A stretch of DNA of 64,000 bases from G963664585 sp963664585 (GCA_963664585.2 CAXXEO010000008.1:1-64000), one strand, 5' to 3'; shown: positions 43,279 to 52,763, counted from the stretch's first letter. Program-made: numbers and translations. Notes: generated from the sequence alone by a model not told the origin.

Positions 43279-44533
43279 GAATATCAGCTTAGCCATCGCC
43301 GGTTTACAGGCAAGCAAGATGCGGGCGCTACTCACCATGCTGGGTATCATTATCGGCATCGGCTCGGTCATTGCCATTTCGACCATCGGGGACGCCCTCA
43401 CCGGCACAATGACTGACTCCATGTCATCCATGGGTGTCAATAATATCACAGTCTCGTTGCAGGAACGCAACAGTCAGATACAAGGTCCAGGCAATATTGG
43501 TGGAACGGTTGCTTCCATTAAAGAAAAAGACCTCATCACCAGCGAAATGATAAACACTTTCAGCAACTTGTACAGCAATGATATTCGCGCTATCAGTTAC
43601 GTCGAAAGCCTTGGCAGCGGGAAAGTGCAGGATGACCACTTGTATGCCAATGTATCCATCAGTGGTGTAAACGAGGAATATCAAACGACCAGCAACGTTG
43701 AGTTGATCGAAGGTCGTTTCCTCACCGAGCGGGATGTATTGGGTAGAAAAAATGTCGCTGTTGTGTCAGATAGGGTCGCCAAAAGCCTGTTTGGTGGCAA
43801 CACTGCGTCGATTGACCAAGAAATCAAGGTGTATACCGAAGATCGGATTTTGACCTTTTCCGTCGTGGGCGTGTATAAATACAACGATAACGGGATGGGT
43901 GGCTTTGCAGCCACCGAGGATGTGAGTACCGGACTTTATATTCCTGTTACCACCGCTAAGAAGCTGTCGGGCGGCTCCGACGGGTACCAAAGTTTTACCA
44001 TTACCACCACACCAGAAGCAGATTCCGCACAGATAGTTACCCGAATCGAAACTTTTTTTGAGCGCTACTATGCAAGCAATATCAAATACACAGTCTACGC
44101 GACCAGCATGGAATCCATGTTGGATACTATGACAACCATTCTTTCCAATGTTCAGTTGGCCATTGCGGCTATTGCGGCTATTTCACTTGTCGTAGGCGGC
44201 ATTGGTGTGATGAACATCATGCTGGTGTCGGTTACTGAGCGCACGCGCGAAATTGGTACGCGAAAAGCATTGGGAGCCAGAGACAGCGCCATACGCATCC
44301 AGTTTGTGGTGGAAGCCATCATCATCTGTATGATTGGCGGCGTCATCGGAATTATTCTGGGTATTTTGTTGGGCGCGGTCGCTGCCAGCCTACTTGGCGC
44401 AGCCGTAACGGTCTCTCTGTCGAGCATTTCCCTTGCTGTTGGATTCTCGATGATGATCGGTATTTTCTTCGGCTACTATCCCGCGAATAAGGCAGCAAAG
44501 ATGGATCCCATCGATGCATTGCGGTACGAATAA
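43262..44533 (+). CDS. ABC transporter permease, MacB/FtsX type
   Basis: A 423-residue permease with one N-terminal helix (MLGIIIGIGSVIAISTIG), a large extracytoplasmic domain (about residues 50-290) and three C-terminal helices, including the conserved GGIGVMNIMLVSVTERTREIGTRKALGA. The layout is the MacB type, which works by mechanotransmission rather than channel transport. It completes the adaptor-ATPase-permease set, with AGGTGAGG before the ATG. Confidence 0.95.
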   Translation: MSYLRENISLAIAGLQASKMRALLTMLGIIIGIGSVIAISTIGDALTGTMTDSMSSMGVNNITVSLQERNSQIQGPGNIGGTVASIKEKDLITSEMINTFSNLYSNDIRAISYVESLGSGKVQDDHLYANVSISGVNEEYQTTSNVELIEGRFLTERDVLGRKNVAVVSDRVAKSLFGGNTASIDQEIKVYTEDRILTFSVVGVYKYNDNGMGGFAATEDVSTGLYIPVTTAKKLSGGSDGYQSFTITTTPEADSAQIVTRIETFFERYYASNIKYTVYATSMESMLDTMTTILSNVQLAIAAIAAISLVVGGIGVMNIMLVSVTERTREIGTRKALGARDSAIRIQFVVEAIIICMIGGVIGIILGILLGAVAASLLGAAVTVSLSSISLAVGFSMMIGIFFGYYPANKAAKMDPIDALRYE

Positions 44534-44727
44534 GAAAACCACCAACAGGACAACCCTGCCCGTAACAGCTCCTTTGAACAATAACATCATCTCCAAGTCC
44601 TATAAATCCACTCCGGCCACGTTGAATGATTATAACGATGAAGTAAAAGCAGGTCAGTAAACTGCAAGTTTGAGTTTCATCCCGGCGAGCCACTATGGAT
44701 GAAATTGAGTATTGGTAATAGATTAAA

Positions 44728-44759
44728 AGAGCGCGAAGTTTATCGAAACTTCGCGCTCT
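44728..44759 (+). terminator. Hairpin terminator after the MacAB-like operon
   Basis: AGAGCGCGAAGTTT and AAACTTCGCGCTCT pair perfectly over 14 bases around ATCG. It lies about 195 bases after the permease stop. Confidence 0.7.
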
Positions 44760-45055
44760 CATACTATTGCAAATATTCAACGAAAAACAGCAGCCTTTAA
44801 CACTTTTCTAGAATTTTTCTCTCTAGGCTTTTGCAATCCAACATATTCGATAACCGTGCGTTATCCCGCAATGTCCAATCCCGCTGTGTCTGATACAAGC
44901 TTACCGATAGTAGCTTTCCTGCCGATCTTTTCATTAAGACCGCCTTTATCTTCCCGATAATCCGTTTTGCCCATGATAAAATCGGCTGATTCTCTTTATA
45001 TGTCTACTTTGAGACTACTGCTTCAGTATAGCGAAGCCTAGGCGCTTATCCTTTA
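44760..45055. other. Intergenic region with a possible gene remnant
   Basis: No complete gene was found. On the minus strand a 37-codon open stretch at 44861-44974 reads MGKTDYREDKGGLNEKIGRK and continues, with protein-like composition but no ribosome site, so it may be the tail of a lost gene. I do not recognise it. Confidence 0.25.
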
Positions 45056-45161
45056 TATAGTTGATTAATTTGAAAACAAGCTCGTGATTTCTCCCCCCGC
45101 CGAAGGCGGGGGAAGAAAATGACGTTTTATATATAGCCAGTTTTTAAGTTAATTGGCTATA
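45056..45161 (+). repeat. 106-bp miniature inverted-repeat element, copy g
   Basis: A full-length copy with minor changes at the left end (GATTAATTTGAAAACAAGCT). It lies upstream of the heterodimeric ABC exporter. Confidence 0.85.
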
Positions 45162-45350
45162 CTATGGGTAACTCAAGGATTTGATTGATAGGAATACCTT
45201 TTCAAAGAAAGGTATGTGTTATCATCATGATACTAAAGAGAATCAATATAACAAAATAAGGAATAATAGGAAAATATTCCTTGACTGCTAGACCAAAAAA
45301 GCGATAATAGGATATATATGACAAAAAAGTGATAAGCGGAGATGACGAGT

Positions 45351-47066
45351 ATGAGTTTGTATGGAAAGTATTTTAAAAAGTACAAGATCCCATTTTTTAT
45401 ATCGGTCGGCAGTGTTGCGCTTGAGGGGATCTGCGATCTGCTCGTCCCGACGCTGATGTCTAAAATTATTAATTTTGGGATCTACGAAAAATCCCTTCCG
45501 AATGTTTATCGCTGGGGTGCGCTTATGCTATTGGTTACGGCGCTCGGAGCAATTTTTGCAATCATCAGAAACAATCTTTCGTGCACAGTTTCGCAACGCG
45601 TGGGAGCGGATTTAAGATACGATCTGTTTAAAAAAATCATGTGCTTTTCGGAACAGAGCTTCGATAAAATCGAAAGCGGTTCCCTTGTCACCCGCATGAC
45701 AAACGATACGAATCAGATAGTGCAGTTTGTAACCAGCATTATGAGAGTCTATGTAAAAGCTCCTGTTATGTGTATCGGAAGCATCGTGCTCGCCAGTATA
45801 CTCAACTTCAGGCTCAGCCTTATCATTTACTCTGTCGTCGCTATTGTCGCGCTTCTTATTACGATCAGTGTGAAACTCAGCCAACCACGTTATTCCAAAC
45901 TGCAGACAGCCCTGGACAAAGTAAACTCAATCGTTCAGGAGTACCTGATCGGTGTTCGCCTTGTAAAAGCATTTGGAACTTACGACCAGGAAAGCGATAA
46001 ATTTGAAGATGCAAACCAGAATCTAATGCAAAAAGGCGTTTCGGCACAGATGGTGATCACCCTTATAGCACCGCTGATATCGTTGACTGTCGGTATTGGT
46101 ACAGTGCTTGTAATTTTGATTGGCAGCAAACTTTTTTCTGTCAATATGGCAAACCTGGGTGACATCACTGCGTTTACGATTTACATGGCACAGATTTTAT
46201 CATCACTATTATTGGTTACATATATATTTAATGCCTTCATTCGAGCCAAAACTTCGACCACACGTATTCAAGAGGTATTGGAGTGCAAAGAAGACTTTGC
46301 TTCAAGCGGTAAGACAGAGGAGCTGGGCGGAGAGATTGATTTTCAAAATGTTACCTTTGCATATCCGACCGGCAGCGGCGTGCCAGCTATTAAAGACTTG
46401 TCTTTTTCGGCCAAAAGTGGAGAACGCCTTGCGATCATTGGGCCGACCGGCAGCGGGAAATCTACGATTGCTTGGCTGCTACTTCGGTTTTACGATGCAG
46501 ACAGCGGACGGATTTTAATGGGAGGGTGCGATCTCAAAAATCTTGGCGTTGATTCAATCCGCAACAATGTCGCAATCGTACCTCAAAAACCGATGCTGTT
46601 TTCAGGTTCTGTCGCTGAGAATATCAGATGGGGAGACGGCCAGGCAGACGATGAGATGCTGTGTATGGCGGCTCAAAAAGCTCAAGCCGGTTTTATAGAC
46701 GATATGTCAAACGGCTTTGAAAGCATACTGGGCAGCGGAGGGGTAAATATCTCCGGCGGGCAAAAGCAGCGCATTTCAATTGCGCGGGGAATCCTGAAAA
46801 ACTCCCCGATACTCATTCTTGATGATGCAACCAGTGCGCTGGACGCCGTAACAGAAGCCAAAGTTCGTGAAAATCTGTATTCGGATGCAAGGGACCAAAC
46901 GATCATAACGATTACTCAGCGCTGTGGGACTGCCATGTTCGCTGACCGCATTTTAGTGATGGATAACGGTAGCAAGGTCGGTTACGGGACGCATGAGCAA
47001 CTGATGGAAAACTGCGAAGTTTACCGTGATATTTACAAAACGCAGATAGAAAGCAAGGAGGCGTAA
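45351..47066 (+). CDS. ABC exporter half-transporter, degenerate-site subunit
   Basis: A 571-residue fused membrane/ATPase protein: six helices (about residues 1-310), then an ATPase domain with Walker A GPTGSGKST, signature NISGGQKQRISIARG and Walker B ILILDDATSALD. The catalytic glutamate is replaced by aspartate and the H-loop reads ITQRCGT, with Gln for His. These are the marks of the non-catalytic half of heterodimeric exporters such as TM287/288 or BmrCD. The ATG at 45351 lies nine bases after GGAG. The partner gene follows after three bases. The substrate is unknown; multidrug or peptide export is likely. Confidence 0.93.
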   Translation: MSLYGKYFKKYKIPFFISVGSVALEGICDLLVPTLMSKIINFGIYEKSLPNVYRWGALMLLVTALGAIFAIIRNNLSCTVSQRVGADLRYDLFKKIMCFSEQSFDKIESGSLVTRMTNDTNQIVQFVTSIMRVYVKAPVMCIGSIVLASILNFRLSLIIYSVVAIVALLITISVKLSQPRYSKLQTALDKVNSIVQEYLIGVRLVKAFGTYDQESDKFEDANQNLMQKGVSAQMVITLIAPLISLTVGIGTVLVILIGSKLFSVNMANLGDITAFTIYMAQILSSLLLVTYIFNAFIRAKTSTTRIQEVLECKEDFASSGKTEELGGEIDFQNVTFAYPTGSGVPAIKDLSFSAKSGERLAIIGPTGSGKSTIAWLLLRFYDADSGRILMGGCDLKNLGVDSIRNNVAIVPQKPMLFSGSVAENIRWGDGQADDEMLCMAAQKAQAGFIDDMSNGFESILGSGGVNISGGQKQRISIARGILKNSPILILDDATSALDAVTEAKVRENLYSDARDQTIITITQRCGTAMFADRILVMDNGSKVGYGTHEQLMENCEVYRDIYKTQIESKEA

Positions 47067-47069
47067 GTT

Positions 47070-48938
47070 ATGGCTGAACAACATGGAACGTCCAAAACGA
47101 AAACTCCGGCCATAGGCAATAACTTGGGCGCCGTTGGCGCAGCCAGGTTTGCCCCGGGCGCAAAACCTAAAGATGCCAAAGGAACAATAATACGCCTTCT
47201 GAAAATTTATATGCGTTGGGGAAAGACGCTGATACTTGCGGTGCTGATTACCATTTGTTCATCGCTGATTTCCGTTTTGGTGCCGCTCTTAATTGGAAAA
47301 GCCTTTAACACTTTTCAGATTTCAACAAGGACTGTGGATTTCGGGCTGCTGCAGAACTTTTTGCTGATTATTATCCTTCTATATCTGGCGAGTTGGTTTA
47401 TTTCGACCATGAACGGCGTAATTACACTCAGGGTTTCCAAGAAGCTTGTGTTTGTTCTGCGCGAAGAGTTTTTTGAAAAGATGCAGAGACTTCCTTTGGG
47501 GTTTTACGATACGTACTCCCATGGGGACACTATGAGCAGAATCACCAATGACGTTGACAATATCAGCTCCACGATTGCCCAGGCTACGACTCAGCTGATA
47601 TCAAGCTTCATAACGCTTACCGGGTCGCTTATCGTAATGATAATCCTGAACGTGCCGCTTACCATCGTAATTTTGCTCAATACTCCATTTGTTTTCCTAA
47701 TAACGCGCACGCTTGCCAAGCGCAGCCATGAATATTTTAAGGCACAGAAAAAAAGCCTTGGAATGCTCAACGGCTCAATTGTGGAGAATATCATGGGCCA
47801 GAAAATGGTGAAGGTGTTCGGAAAACAGCAGGATGTGATCGACCAATTTGAGCAAATCAATGAAGAGCTTTGCAAAGTCGGCAGCAAAGCGCTTGTTTTG
47901 GGGGGCTACGTACTGCCGCTCATGAACGTCTTAAACAACTTTATCTTTACCGTCGTCGCTTTTGCCGGCGGTGTGTTATCGGTAAATTACGGGCTTTCCA
48001 TTGGCACCGTGGTCAGCTTCCTGAGCTATTCAATGCAGTTTTCACAGCCACTCAGCTCCTTTGCGGGAATGTTCAATACGCTCCAATCGGCGCTTGCTGG
48101 TGCGGAACGTGTTTTTGAGATTATGGACATCGCCGAGGAAACGCCGGATGCTCCGGATGCAATTGAGCTGCAGCAACCCAAAGGCGATGTGGTTTTTGAA
48201 CATGTCAACTTTTTCTATGACCTGTCCACCCCAATCCTTAAGGATGTAAGCTTCAGCGTGAAAGCGGGCGAAGTGGTGGCTCTGGTCGGTGAAACCGGCG
48301 CGGGTAAAACAACAATCGTAAATCTCCTGACTCGCTTTTACGATGCACAGAGCGGAGAGATATTAATTGATAACACACCAATTAACAAATTAAAGCGAAC
48401 CGAACTGCGCAAATGTTTTTCTGTCGTGCTTCAGGACACCTGTCTATTTACAGGAACTATTATGGATAATATACGTTATTCACAAAATGACGCTACCGAC
48501 GAAGAAGTTATTGCGGCATCTAGAATTGCACACGCCCATGATTTTGTCAGCAAGCTGCCCAAAGGGTACTATACGATGGTGTCCGGAGCGAATGATACCT
48601 TTAGTCAGGGACAGCGGCAGCTCATAGCAATTGCGAGGGCGGTTTTGTGTGATAGCCCAATCTTGATATTGGATGAGGCCACCAGCAGCGTTGATACCAA
48701 AACCGAAAAGAACATTCAGCGCGCGCTTTTGAGCCTGATGAAAAACCGCACAAGCTTCCTGATTGCGCACCGCCTCTCCACCATCAGGGACGCCGACAAT
48801 ATTATGGTAATCGGCGGCGGCAGGATATTGGAGAGCGGTGACCACAAGAGCCTGATGGAGCGTAAAGGGCCTTATTATGAAATGGTCATCAGCCAAATGG
48901 GAAAAACGCCCAATCAACCGCAAGAGACTTTAGCCTGA
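47070..48938 (+). CDS. ABC exporter half-transporter, catalytic-site subunit
   Basis: A 622-residue partner with a 45-residue N-terminal extension, six helices and an ATPase domain: Walker A GETGAGKTT, Walker B ILILDEATSSVD with catalytic glutamate, and H-loop IAHRLST intact. Its signature reads TFSQGQRQL instead of LSGGQ. Combined with the previous protein, one ATP site is canonical and the other degenerate on both faces, as expected for a heterodimer. AAGGAGG precedes the ATG. Confidence 0.93.
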   Translation: MAEQHGTSKTKTPAIGNNLGAVGAARFAPGAKPKDAKGTIIRLLKIYMRWGKTLILAVLITICSSLISVLVPLLIGKAFNTFQISTRTVDFGLLQNFLLIIILLYLASWFISTMNGVITLRVSKKLVFVLREEFFEKMQRLPLGFYDTYSHGDTMSRITNDVDNISSTIAQATTQLISSFITLTGSLIVMIILNVPLTIVILLNTPFVFLITRTLAKRSHEYFKAQKKSLGMLNGSIVENIMGQKMVKVFGKQQDVIDQFEQINEELCKVGSKALVLGGYVLPLMNVLNNFIFTVVAFAGGVLSVNYGLSIGTVVSFLSYSMQFSQPLSSFAGMFNTLQSALAGAERVFEIMDIAEETPDAPDAIELQQPKGDVVFEHVNFFYDLSTPILKDVSFSVKAGEVVALVGETGAGKTTIVNLLTRFYDAQSGEILIDNTPINKLKRTELRKCFSVVLQDTCLFTGTIMDNIRYSQNDATDEEVIAASRIAHAHDFVSKLPKGYYTMVSGANDTFSQGQRQLIAIARAVLCDSPILILDEATSSVDTKTEKNIQRALLSLMKNRTSFLIAHRLSTIRDADNIMVIGGGRILESGDHKSLMERKGPYYEMVISQMGKTPNQPQETLA

Positions 48939-49681
48939 CGTAGCGCCAAAACAATTGTCCATTACCTTAATCTAGTTGTCTCTTCATTTGTGTAAATTAA
49001 AAGTTAACTGTCATTTTAAAGCACAAAAAAGCCCTATGTTGTTAGGGCATGTTGACAAATACGTGATGAAGAAGTCCGAAGAGCAAAAACTCTTCGGACT
49101 TCTTCATTATTTTTTAATGAGTTAAGAAATTTGATTGTAGGCAGTGCTCTGTTAATTATAGTTAATTAAGTGGATTTACCATTGATAATATGACTTGCGT
49201 CGAATCCCTTTGCAAGTTCCAGAAGTATAAACCATCGATATCAGACTCTTTAAGCTTTGCATGTTGCTTTTATTATTTATATTAGTTAATCATTTTGAGT
49301 TATTAACGCTTTTATTGATGTGATGATCGGGATGCAGATAGATACTCACACAAGAATAATATTTAATACCCTTCTTCAGCATTCTAAAATTATCATTTCC
49401 AAAGCTTCATCTTGAAAATCAAGTAAGTTATAACAATATTAGTATCTTAAAAATGTAAAATTATATAAAATATTTATTATACATCATAATATATTGTAAT
49501 GTCAATATAAATTTGCAAAAATTAAAATATTATGTTATAATAACTATAATGTATTTTAAATCATTATTAATAGTGTCAGAAATGGCTTTTTAAAACACAT
49601 CTAAAATAAATGAAACAAAATAATACAAAAAGCACTAGGGTTTCACTCATGAAATTATGTAAATTAAAGGAGGAACAAGAT
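48939..49681. other. AT-rich intergenic region of about 740 bases
   Basis: Apart from the terminator at 49067 no gene is convincing. A 34-codon minus-strand stretch (about 49168-49272) reads SDIDGLYFWNLQRDSTQVIL and looks like the tail of a lost gene. Composition falls well below that of the preceding 48 kb, marking the start of the AT-richer accessory part. Confidence 0.35.
49067..49118 (+). terminator. Strong terminator after the ABC exporter operon
   Basis: TGAAGAAGTCCGAAGAG and its exact complement form 17-base arms around CAAAAA, followed by TTATTTTTT. Confidence 0.9.
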
Positions 49682-50539
49682 TTGAATCTCATTAATGAAC
49701 AAGTGATACATCAGAGTTTTGGTGAAGGAAGTGTAATTGAATATACCGATTCATTCATAGAAATTCATTTTGATTCGGGAAATAGAAAGTTTATTTTTCC
49801 AAATGCTTTTGGAACATATCTAACGCTAATTGATAAAAGTGCTGCTGATTCAGTCAAAAGGATGAATCAACAAAGAGAGGAAAAAGAACACAAGCAGAAA
49901 GAATTGGAACTAGAAAAGGAAAATATCCTGCGACGCGCAGAAAAGCAACGTTTCTTGCAGGAGGAAAAGCTTAAGTATAATCCTAAAATTCATCCCATTT
50001 CCCAAGCCGCTTTTTGGTGTAAATCTGAAGAAAAAAATAAGATTTTTACTGAGTGGAGAGTTTTTACAGGTTTGACAAAAAGAGGTTATAACGAAGGTAA
50101 GCCAAATAAACTAATTCGAATACATCAAAATAGTGCTTGCCTTTTAACGTCAATAGATCCTGGCATGCCGGAAAAAGATAGACGCATATTAGGTGTTTAT
50201 ATGGTGAACGAAGCTTTTACTGGAAAACTGTGTGAAGATGGATATATTACTGCTCATCCAGAATACAGGCTTCGTCTTTCTGAAGAGGAATCTAAGAAGA
50301 TGTTTTTTTGGAACTATTATGCAAGTGAAAAATATCCGAACAATATGAAATGGAATACAGGAAAGCACTATTATTTTGACAATATATGGATGGCTCAGAT
50401 TTTAAGAGATATTGTTTCTATGAAAAATGAGACGCAGGAACTAGAATTTGCACAGCACTTCTTTGACCATTTTTGTCTAATGAATCGGATAGAGAAAAAA
50501 GAATTGCAAAAGCCTAATGGTGCGTTGATGCGCATTTAA
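49682..50539 (+). CDS. Uncharacterised protein with N-terminal Tudor-like segment and central coiled coil
   Basis: A 285-residue protein from TTG 49682, chosen because AAAGGAGG ends eight bases before it; ATG 49610 has no ribosome site. Residues about 8-42 (HQSFGEGSVIEYTDSFIEIH and onward) resemble the small beta-barrel at the C-terminus of UvrD-type helicases. A Glu/Lys-rich coiled coil (about 55-100) follows, then a 180-residue domain with IRIHQNSACLLTSIDP, RRILGVYMVNEAF and YRLRLSEEESKKMFFWNYY. The region is AT-rich and may be acquired. I do not recognise the C-terminal family; a nucleic-acid-related role is only a guess. Confidence 0.6.
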   Translation: MNLINEQVIHQSFGEGSVIEYTDSFIEIHFDSGNRKFIFPNAFGTYLTLIDKSAADSVKRMNQQREEKEHKQKELELEKENILRRAEKQRFLQEEKLKYNPKIHPISQAAFWCKSEEKNKIFTEWRVFTGLTKRGYNEGKPNKLIRIHQNSACLLTSIDPGMPEKDRRILGVYMVNEAFTGKLCEDGYITAHPEYRLRLSEEESKKMFFWNYYASEKYPNNMKWNTGKHYYFDNIWMAQILRDIVSMKNETQELEFAQHFFDHFCLMNRIEKKELQKPNGALMRI

Positions 50540-50576
50540 CTTTAGTCGATGTTATTGTTCTTCGCCTGTGAAAGAA

Positions 50577-50659
50577 ATATATATATAAAATGCCATTTTC
50601 TTCCCCCGCCCTCGGCGGGGGAAGAAATCACAAGCTTGTTTTCAAGTTAATCAACTTTA
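50577..50659 (-). repeat. Miniature inverted-repeat element, copy h (truncated)
   Basis: Lacks the first 25 bases of the reverse-oriented element but keeps the central hairpin (CGCC-CTC-GGCG) and the far end, which has changed to CAACTTTA. It is a decaying copy. Confidence 0.8.
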
Positions 50660-50934
50660 AATTGCTTAAAATTGAGCGATACAATAAAGAGAACATCAAA
50701 AAAGGTGTTTTCTTATTTTTTTATGTGATAGATTTTAAAGTCAAGCAGTAGCTTTACGGAAGAATTAAGGACACATAGAAAAAGCACCGTCTGATTTTAT
50801 GTTCGAACAGGTGCATATATGAAATATGATTAGTTGTTTTTCTCTGATGCTAATCAATTTGCTTGCCATTAAGCTAATACTCATCATTAGAGTATGTACT
50901 GGTAATTTTTAACTGGCCATAGAACTTTACCAAC
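50660..50934. other. Intergenic region of 275 bases, weak hairpin only
   Basis: No gene was recognised. ATACTC-ATCATTA-GAGTAT at 50877-50895 could end the rsmH-like transcript on the minus strand. Confidence 0.35.
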
Positions 50935-51984
50935 TCAAGCTTTTATAGCCCAACGCAATTTTGCAGAACGCGCACGACTATTGGTATTACATTCTTCTGA
51001 TGATGGCCGAATAGGATCGGGAGTTATTTCACGATAGATGCCTTCACGAAAAAAGTGTTGAAAAGATTTTTTAACTAGACGATCTTCTCCCGAATGAAAA
51101 GAAAGAATAGCGACGCGCCCGCCCTTAGTAAGAGTAGCGGGAAGTTTTTCCAAAAATTCATATAAGACTTCAAATTCACTATTAACGTCAATTCGCAACG
51201 CTTGAAAGCATCGTTGACAAGATTTTTTAATCTCATCTTTTCGTTCATTCTCTGGAATAAATTTCAGGGCAGTAGTGATAATTTGTCGGAGCTGTGTTGT
51301 TGTTGATATGTTTATTCCTAATTTAATTTCTGAAATAATGGCGCGAGCGATTACTGCGGCATGAGGCTCGTCTGAGTTTTCTATCAACATACCTTCTAAT
51401 TCATCTTGCGAAATGGTTTTTAAACGAGCTGCGGCTGATATACCCCTTTTAGGATTTAGCCGCAAGTCTAATGGCCCTTCATGCTTAAATGAAAACCCTC
51501 TTTCGGGATTGTCTATTTGCATAGAAGAGACACCCAAATCTGCCAATATAAAATTTAATGGCCCTGATTCGACAGCAATCTGATCTATATCGGAAAAGTT
51601 CATATGCTTGATCGTTAAAATTTCGGAGCCATAGCCTAAGCTCTCTAAACGCTCTTGTGTGCGCGGTAATTCAAAAGAATCTACATCAATTGCATACAAG
51701 TGGCCCTTTGAATTTAAACATTTAAGCATCTCTAAAGTATGACCACCATAACCTAGTGTTGCATCTAATCCTATTTGGCCAGGAGTAATTTGTAAGAACT
51801 CTAATATTTCTTTTACGCAAATTGAACGATGCATACCGGCAGGAGTACTGCCCCTTTGAATAACTTTTGCCACATCATCAGCATATTTCTCTGGCTGCAG
51901 TTCTTTATATTTTTCTTTGAAATCTTTAGGATGAGTGCCTTTATATCGATTACGTCTTTGATGCTTTTGCTCTTGATTATCCAT
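50935..51984 (-). CDS. RsmH-like SAM-dependent methyltransferase (16S rRNA m4C1402 family), stand-alone copy
   Basis: A 349-residue MraW/RsmH-type enzyme. Signatures are STPAGMHRSICVKEIL, the SAM site GLDATLGYGGHTLEML, ILADLGVSSMQIDNPERGFSF, and the C-terminal GGRVAILSFHSGEDRLVK. RsmH methylates C1402 in the ribosomal P site. This copy carries a basic N-terminal extension of about 45 residues (QEQKHQRRNRYKGTHPK) and does not sit in the dcw cell-division cluster where rsmH normally lies. It may therefore be a paralogue with a different or conditional target. The start overlaps the small upstream gene by eight bases. Confidence 0.85.
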   Translation of the reverse strand: MDNQEQKHQRRNRYKGTHPKDFKEKYKELQPEKYADDVAKVIQRGSTPAGMHRSICVKEILEFLQITPGQIGLDATLGYGGHTLEMLKCLNSKGHLYAIDVDSFELPRTQERLESLGYGSEILTIKHMNFSDIDQIAVESGPLNFILADLGVSSMQIDNPERGFSFKHEGPLDLRLNPKRGISAAARLKTISQDELEGMLIENSDEPHAAVIARAIISEIKLGINISTTTQLRQIITTALKFIPENERKDEIKKSCQRCFQALRIDVNSEFEVLYEFLEKLPATLTKGGRVAILSFHSGEDRLVKKSFQHFFREGIYREITPDPIRPSSEECNTNSRARSAKLRWAIKA

Positions 51985-52195
51985 TGCGTAACCATAGTAA
52001 TTGATCGTTTATGAAATTGAAAACCAGCTTCTTAAGGGCCGCAAAATAATTCCAATCCACATCAAATTCATTAGCACTGTTTTTGTTTATACAAGCACAA
52101 ATACACTTGGGCACAGCACGAGATGCTGGATTTCTCAATGTTCGAAACATTAATTCAACATTTAAAATTGATGTTATATAAAATGCTGGGCTCAT
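51977..52195 (-). CDS. Small protein of unknown function coupled to the rsmH-like gene
   Basis: A 72-residue protein from ATG 52195, supported by AAGGTGGAGG five bases upstream. A longer frame back to 52372 is open but has no ribosome site. It reads SPAFYITSILNVELMFRTL near the start and contains a Cys pair in KCICACINK. Its stop overlaps the start of the rsmH-like gene, so the two are co-translated. I do not recognise the family. Confidence 0.55.
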   Translation of the reverse strand: MSPAFYITSILNVELMFRTLRNPASRAVPKCICACINKNSANEFDVDWNYFAALKKLVFNFINDQLLWLRNG

Positions 52196-52763
52196 TCTTT
52201 CCTCCACCTTTTTAATATCTTTTAAATTCTGTTTCAAATCATATGATACCAAATGCAATTCATAAAAGCAACTTAGCAGAGAAGAAAATCTGTAAATGCA
52301 AGGAGCGTGTTCACCTCTTTTAAAACGTTTTGTGACTCGCCATTTTATATATTGCAGAAGAGAAAAAAGCATCAGAACTGGCTTTCACTTATAGCAATTT
52401 CAAATTGAAACAGAGATAACAAAGCTTACTCCACTTTATTTTTAAATTGCTATCGTGTAATGAAATGAACTTTCCAGGACTTACATTTGGCTTTTATATA
52501 AGCAACGAATATACGTAAACTGATACGTTTTTAGCCGTTTAGTATAAGACGACGATGTCCGAGAGACTACTCGACCCAGCTCCACCACTTCATCAACAAA
52601 CGTTGATACAATAAAACCCGCCTCATAATGAGACGGGTTTTATTGTGTTTTTCGCTGTAATATAGTTGTTTTTGGATTTTCCCACTATGTTGATCGATTC
52701 AAAGCCAGTTAGTTTCGCGTTTTTAGCGCGAATGCTTGTTGAATATCGAAAAAAGTGAACCCC
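52196..52763. other. AT-rich gap with a tRNA-like 3' remnant
   Basis: No gene was found in most of this stretch. At 52555-52590 the plus strand reads GTCCGAGAGACTACTCGACC followed by CAGCTCCACCA, which resembles the T arm, acceptor strand and CCA of a tRNA or tmRNA without the rest. A solitary 3' end of this kind can be left by integrative elements. The resemblance is weak. Confidence 0.3.
52610..52646 (+). terminator. Intrinsic terminator
   Basis: AATAAAACCCG and CGGGTTTTATT pair around an inner TCAT/ATGA stem, with A/T runs on both sides, so it could act in either direction. Confidence 0.7.

Noticed and set aside
44861..44974. 37-codon minus-strand frame MGKTDYREDKGG... as a gene
   Set aside because: No ribosome site and no recognised family; retained only as a possible remnant in the intergenic entry.
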